Source: Serripes groenlandicus
Lineage: Eukaryota > Mollusca > Bivalvia > Cardiida > Cardiidae
Direction of reading: 5' to 3'
DNA length: 64,000 nt
Assembly (NCBI GenBank): GCA_031761405.1
Contig: JASEVX010000001.1
Coordinates: 42,541,359 to 42,605,358, forward strand
In this document: piece after piece, positions 63,600-64,000 of the stretch
How positions within the stretch are numbered: the first letter of the stretch is position 1
Layout: every line of letters starts with the position of its first letter
Program-made: the position numbers and the translations under genes
The notes under the pieces: model-generated
The model's database searches: none
Seen by the model: the letters and a program-made list of their open reading frames with translations, nothing else
What the model was told of the DNA's origin: nothing

Positions 63600-63805
63600 A
63601 TGGTATTTGATGTCGCTTTCAATAGCGATTCATGGGTAAATTACCAGTGCTACTATTGTTATTAATCCTGACGTCACTGTTTCAGCCGTACTGCTATCTC
63701 TGAAACCCTGAGCGCAAAGGAGGGAAACCATTACTATCATTTGGTGTGACCCGACTGGGGATCGAACGCTGGCCTCCGGAGGCGGAAGCTCTAAACACAA
63801 CATCA
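63600..63805 (-). repeat. tRNA-derived SINE, degraded
   Basis: Minus strand: GAGCTTCCGCCTCCGGAGGC, B box CGTTCGATCCCCAG, then CCCTTTGCGCTCAGGGTTTC. Confidence 0.6.
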
Positions 63806-63979
63806 CAAGGACGGTTCTTCAGAGGCTACCAGGGTGTTTGTTCTTCTTGATTGCCATTCTGATCAGACAGGCTGATCTGAGTCTACGCTGTCTACAGGTC
63901 ACTGTCATCATTATCTGAGCGGCTAAATACGAAACTTCGAGGGTAGAAGACTATACTAGGTATCATGTTTTTCTCTCTG

Positions 63980-64000
63980 TGTGTGTCGGTCTGTCTGTCT
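63980..64000. repeat. TG/CTGT microsatellite at window edge
   Basis: GTGTGTGTCGGTCTGTCTGT, continuing past the end. Confidence 0.8.

Overview
The window is eukaryotic nuclear DNA. It has GT-AG introns, in-frame exons, tRNA-derived SINEs, MITEs and an AT-rich background. The gene content (a splicing factor RBM25, a GNAT acetyltransferase, a rhodopsin-class GPCR) and the repeat types (elements ending in CTCTTGTTTT, SINEs ending in GGCGTTAAAC plus an ATCA or AAAC tail) suggest a bivalve mollusc, probably a heterodont clam or mussel-like species. The taxon is inference; no species marker is visible.

Positions 1-25844 (+ strand) hold the 3' part of an RBM25 gene. Twelve exons are recognised, from the end of the RRM through the RE/RS-rich region to the complete C-terminal PWI domain and stop codon. 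The RRM and start lie upstream of the window. The introns are filled with repeats. One is a 3.6-kb inverted-repeat transposon that ends 29 bp before an exon.

Positions 25845-37480 contain no recognisable host gene. They hold SINEs, TTAA-flanked MITEs, three large rolling-circle-like repeat elements with internal tandem arrays, a GC-rich CpG patch and a 79-bp tandem repeat.

Positions 37494-38156 (- strand) are the last exon of a GNAT-family N-acetyltransferase. Its short first exon was not found.

Positions 38234-55535 are again repeat-rich: nested MITEs, two SINE families, a broken LINE with a 22-bp minisatellite expanded inside its ORF, and a six-unit tandem element. Positions 55638-57047 (- strand) are a complete intronless class A GPCR with atypical motifs. 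The remainder to 64000 is mostly TTAA MITEs and foldback sequence.

The three host genes do not look functionally linked. The strongest biology is in the repeats: (i) several sequence-unrelated families sharing one terminal architecture (asymmetric inverted repeats plus 3' hairpin plus CTCTTGT), best explained as non-autonomous Helitron2/Helentron-type elements; (ii) two of these carrying arrays of perfect palindromic nuclear-receptor sites (AGGTCAnnnTGACCT); (iii) nested insertions that give direct empty-site evidence for target duplications.
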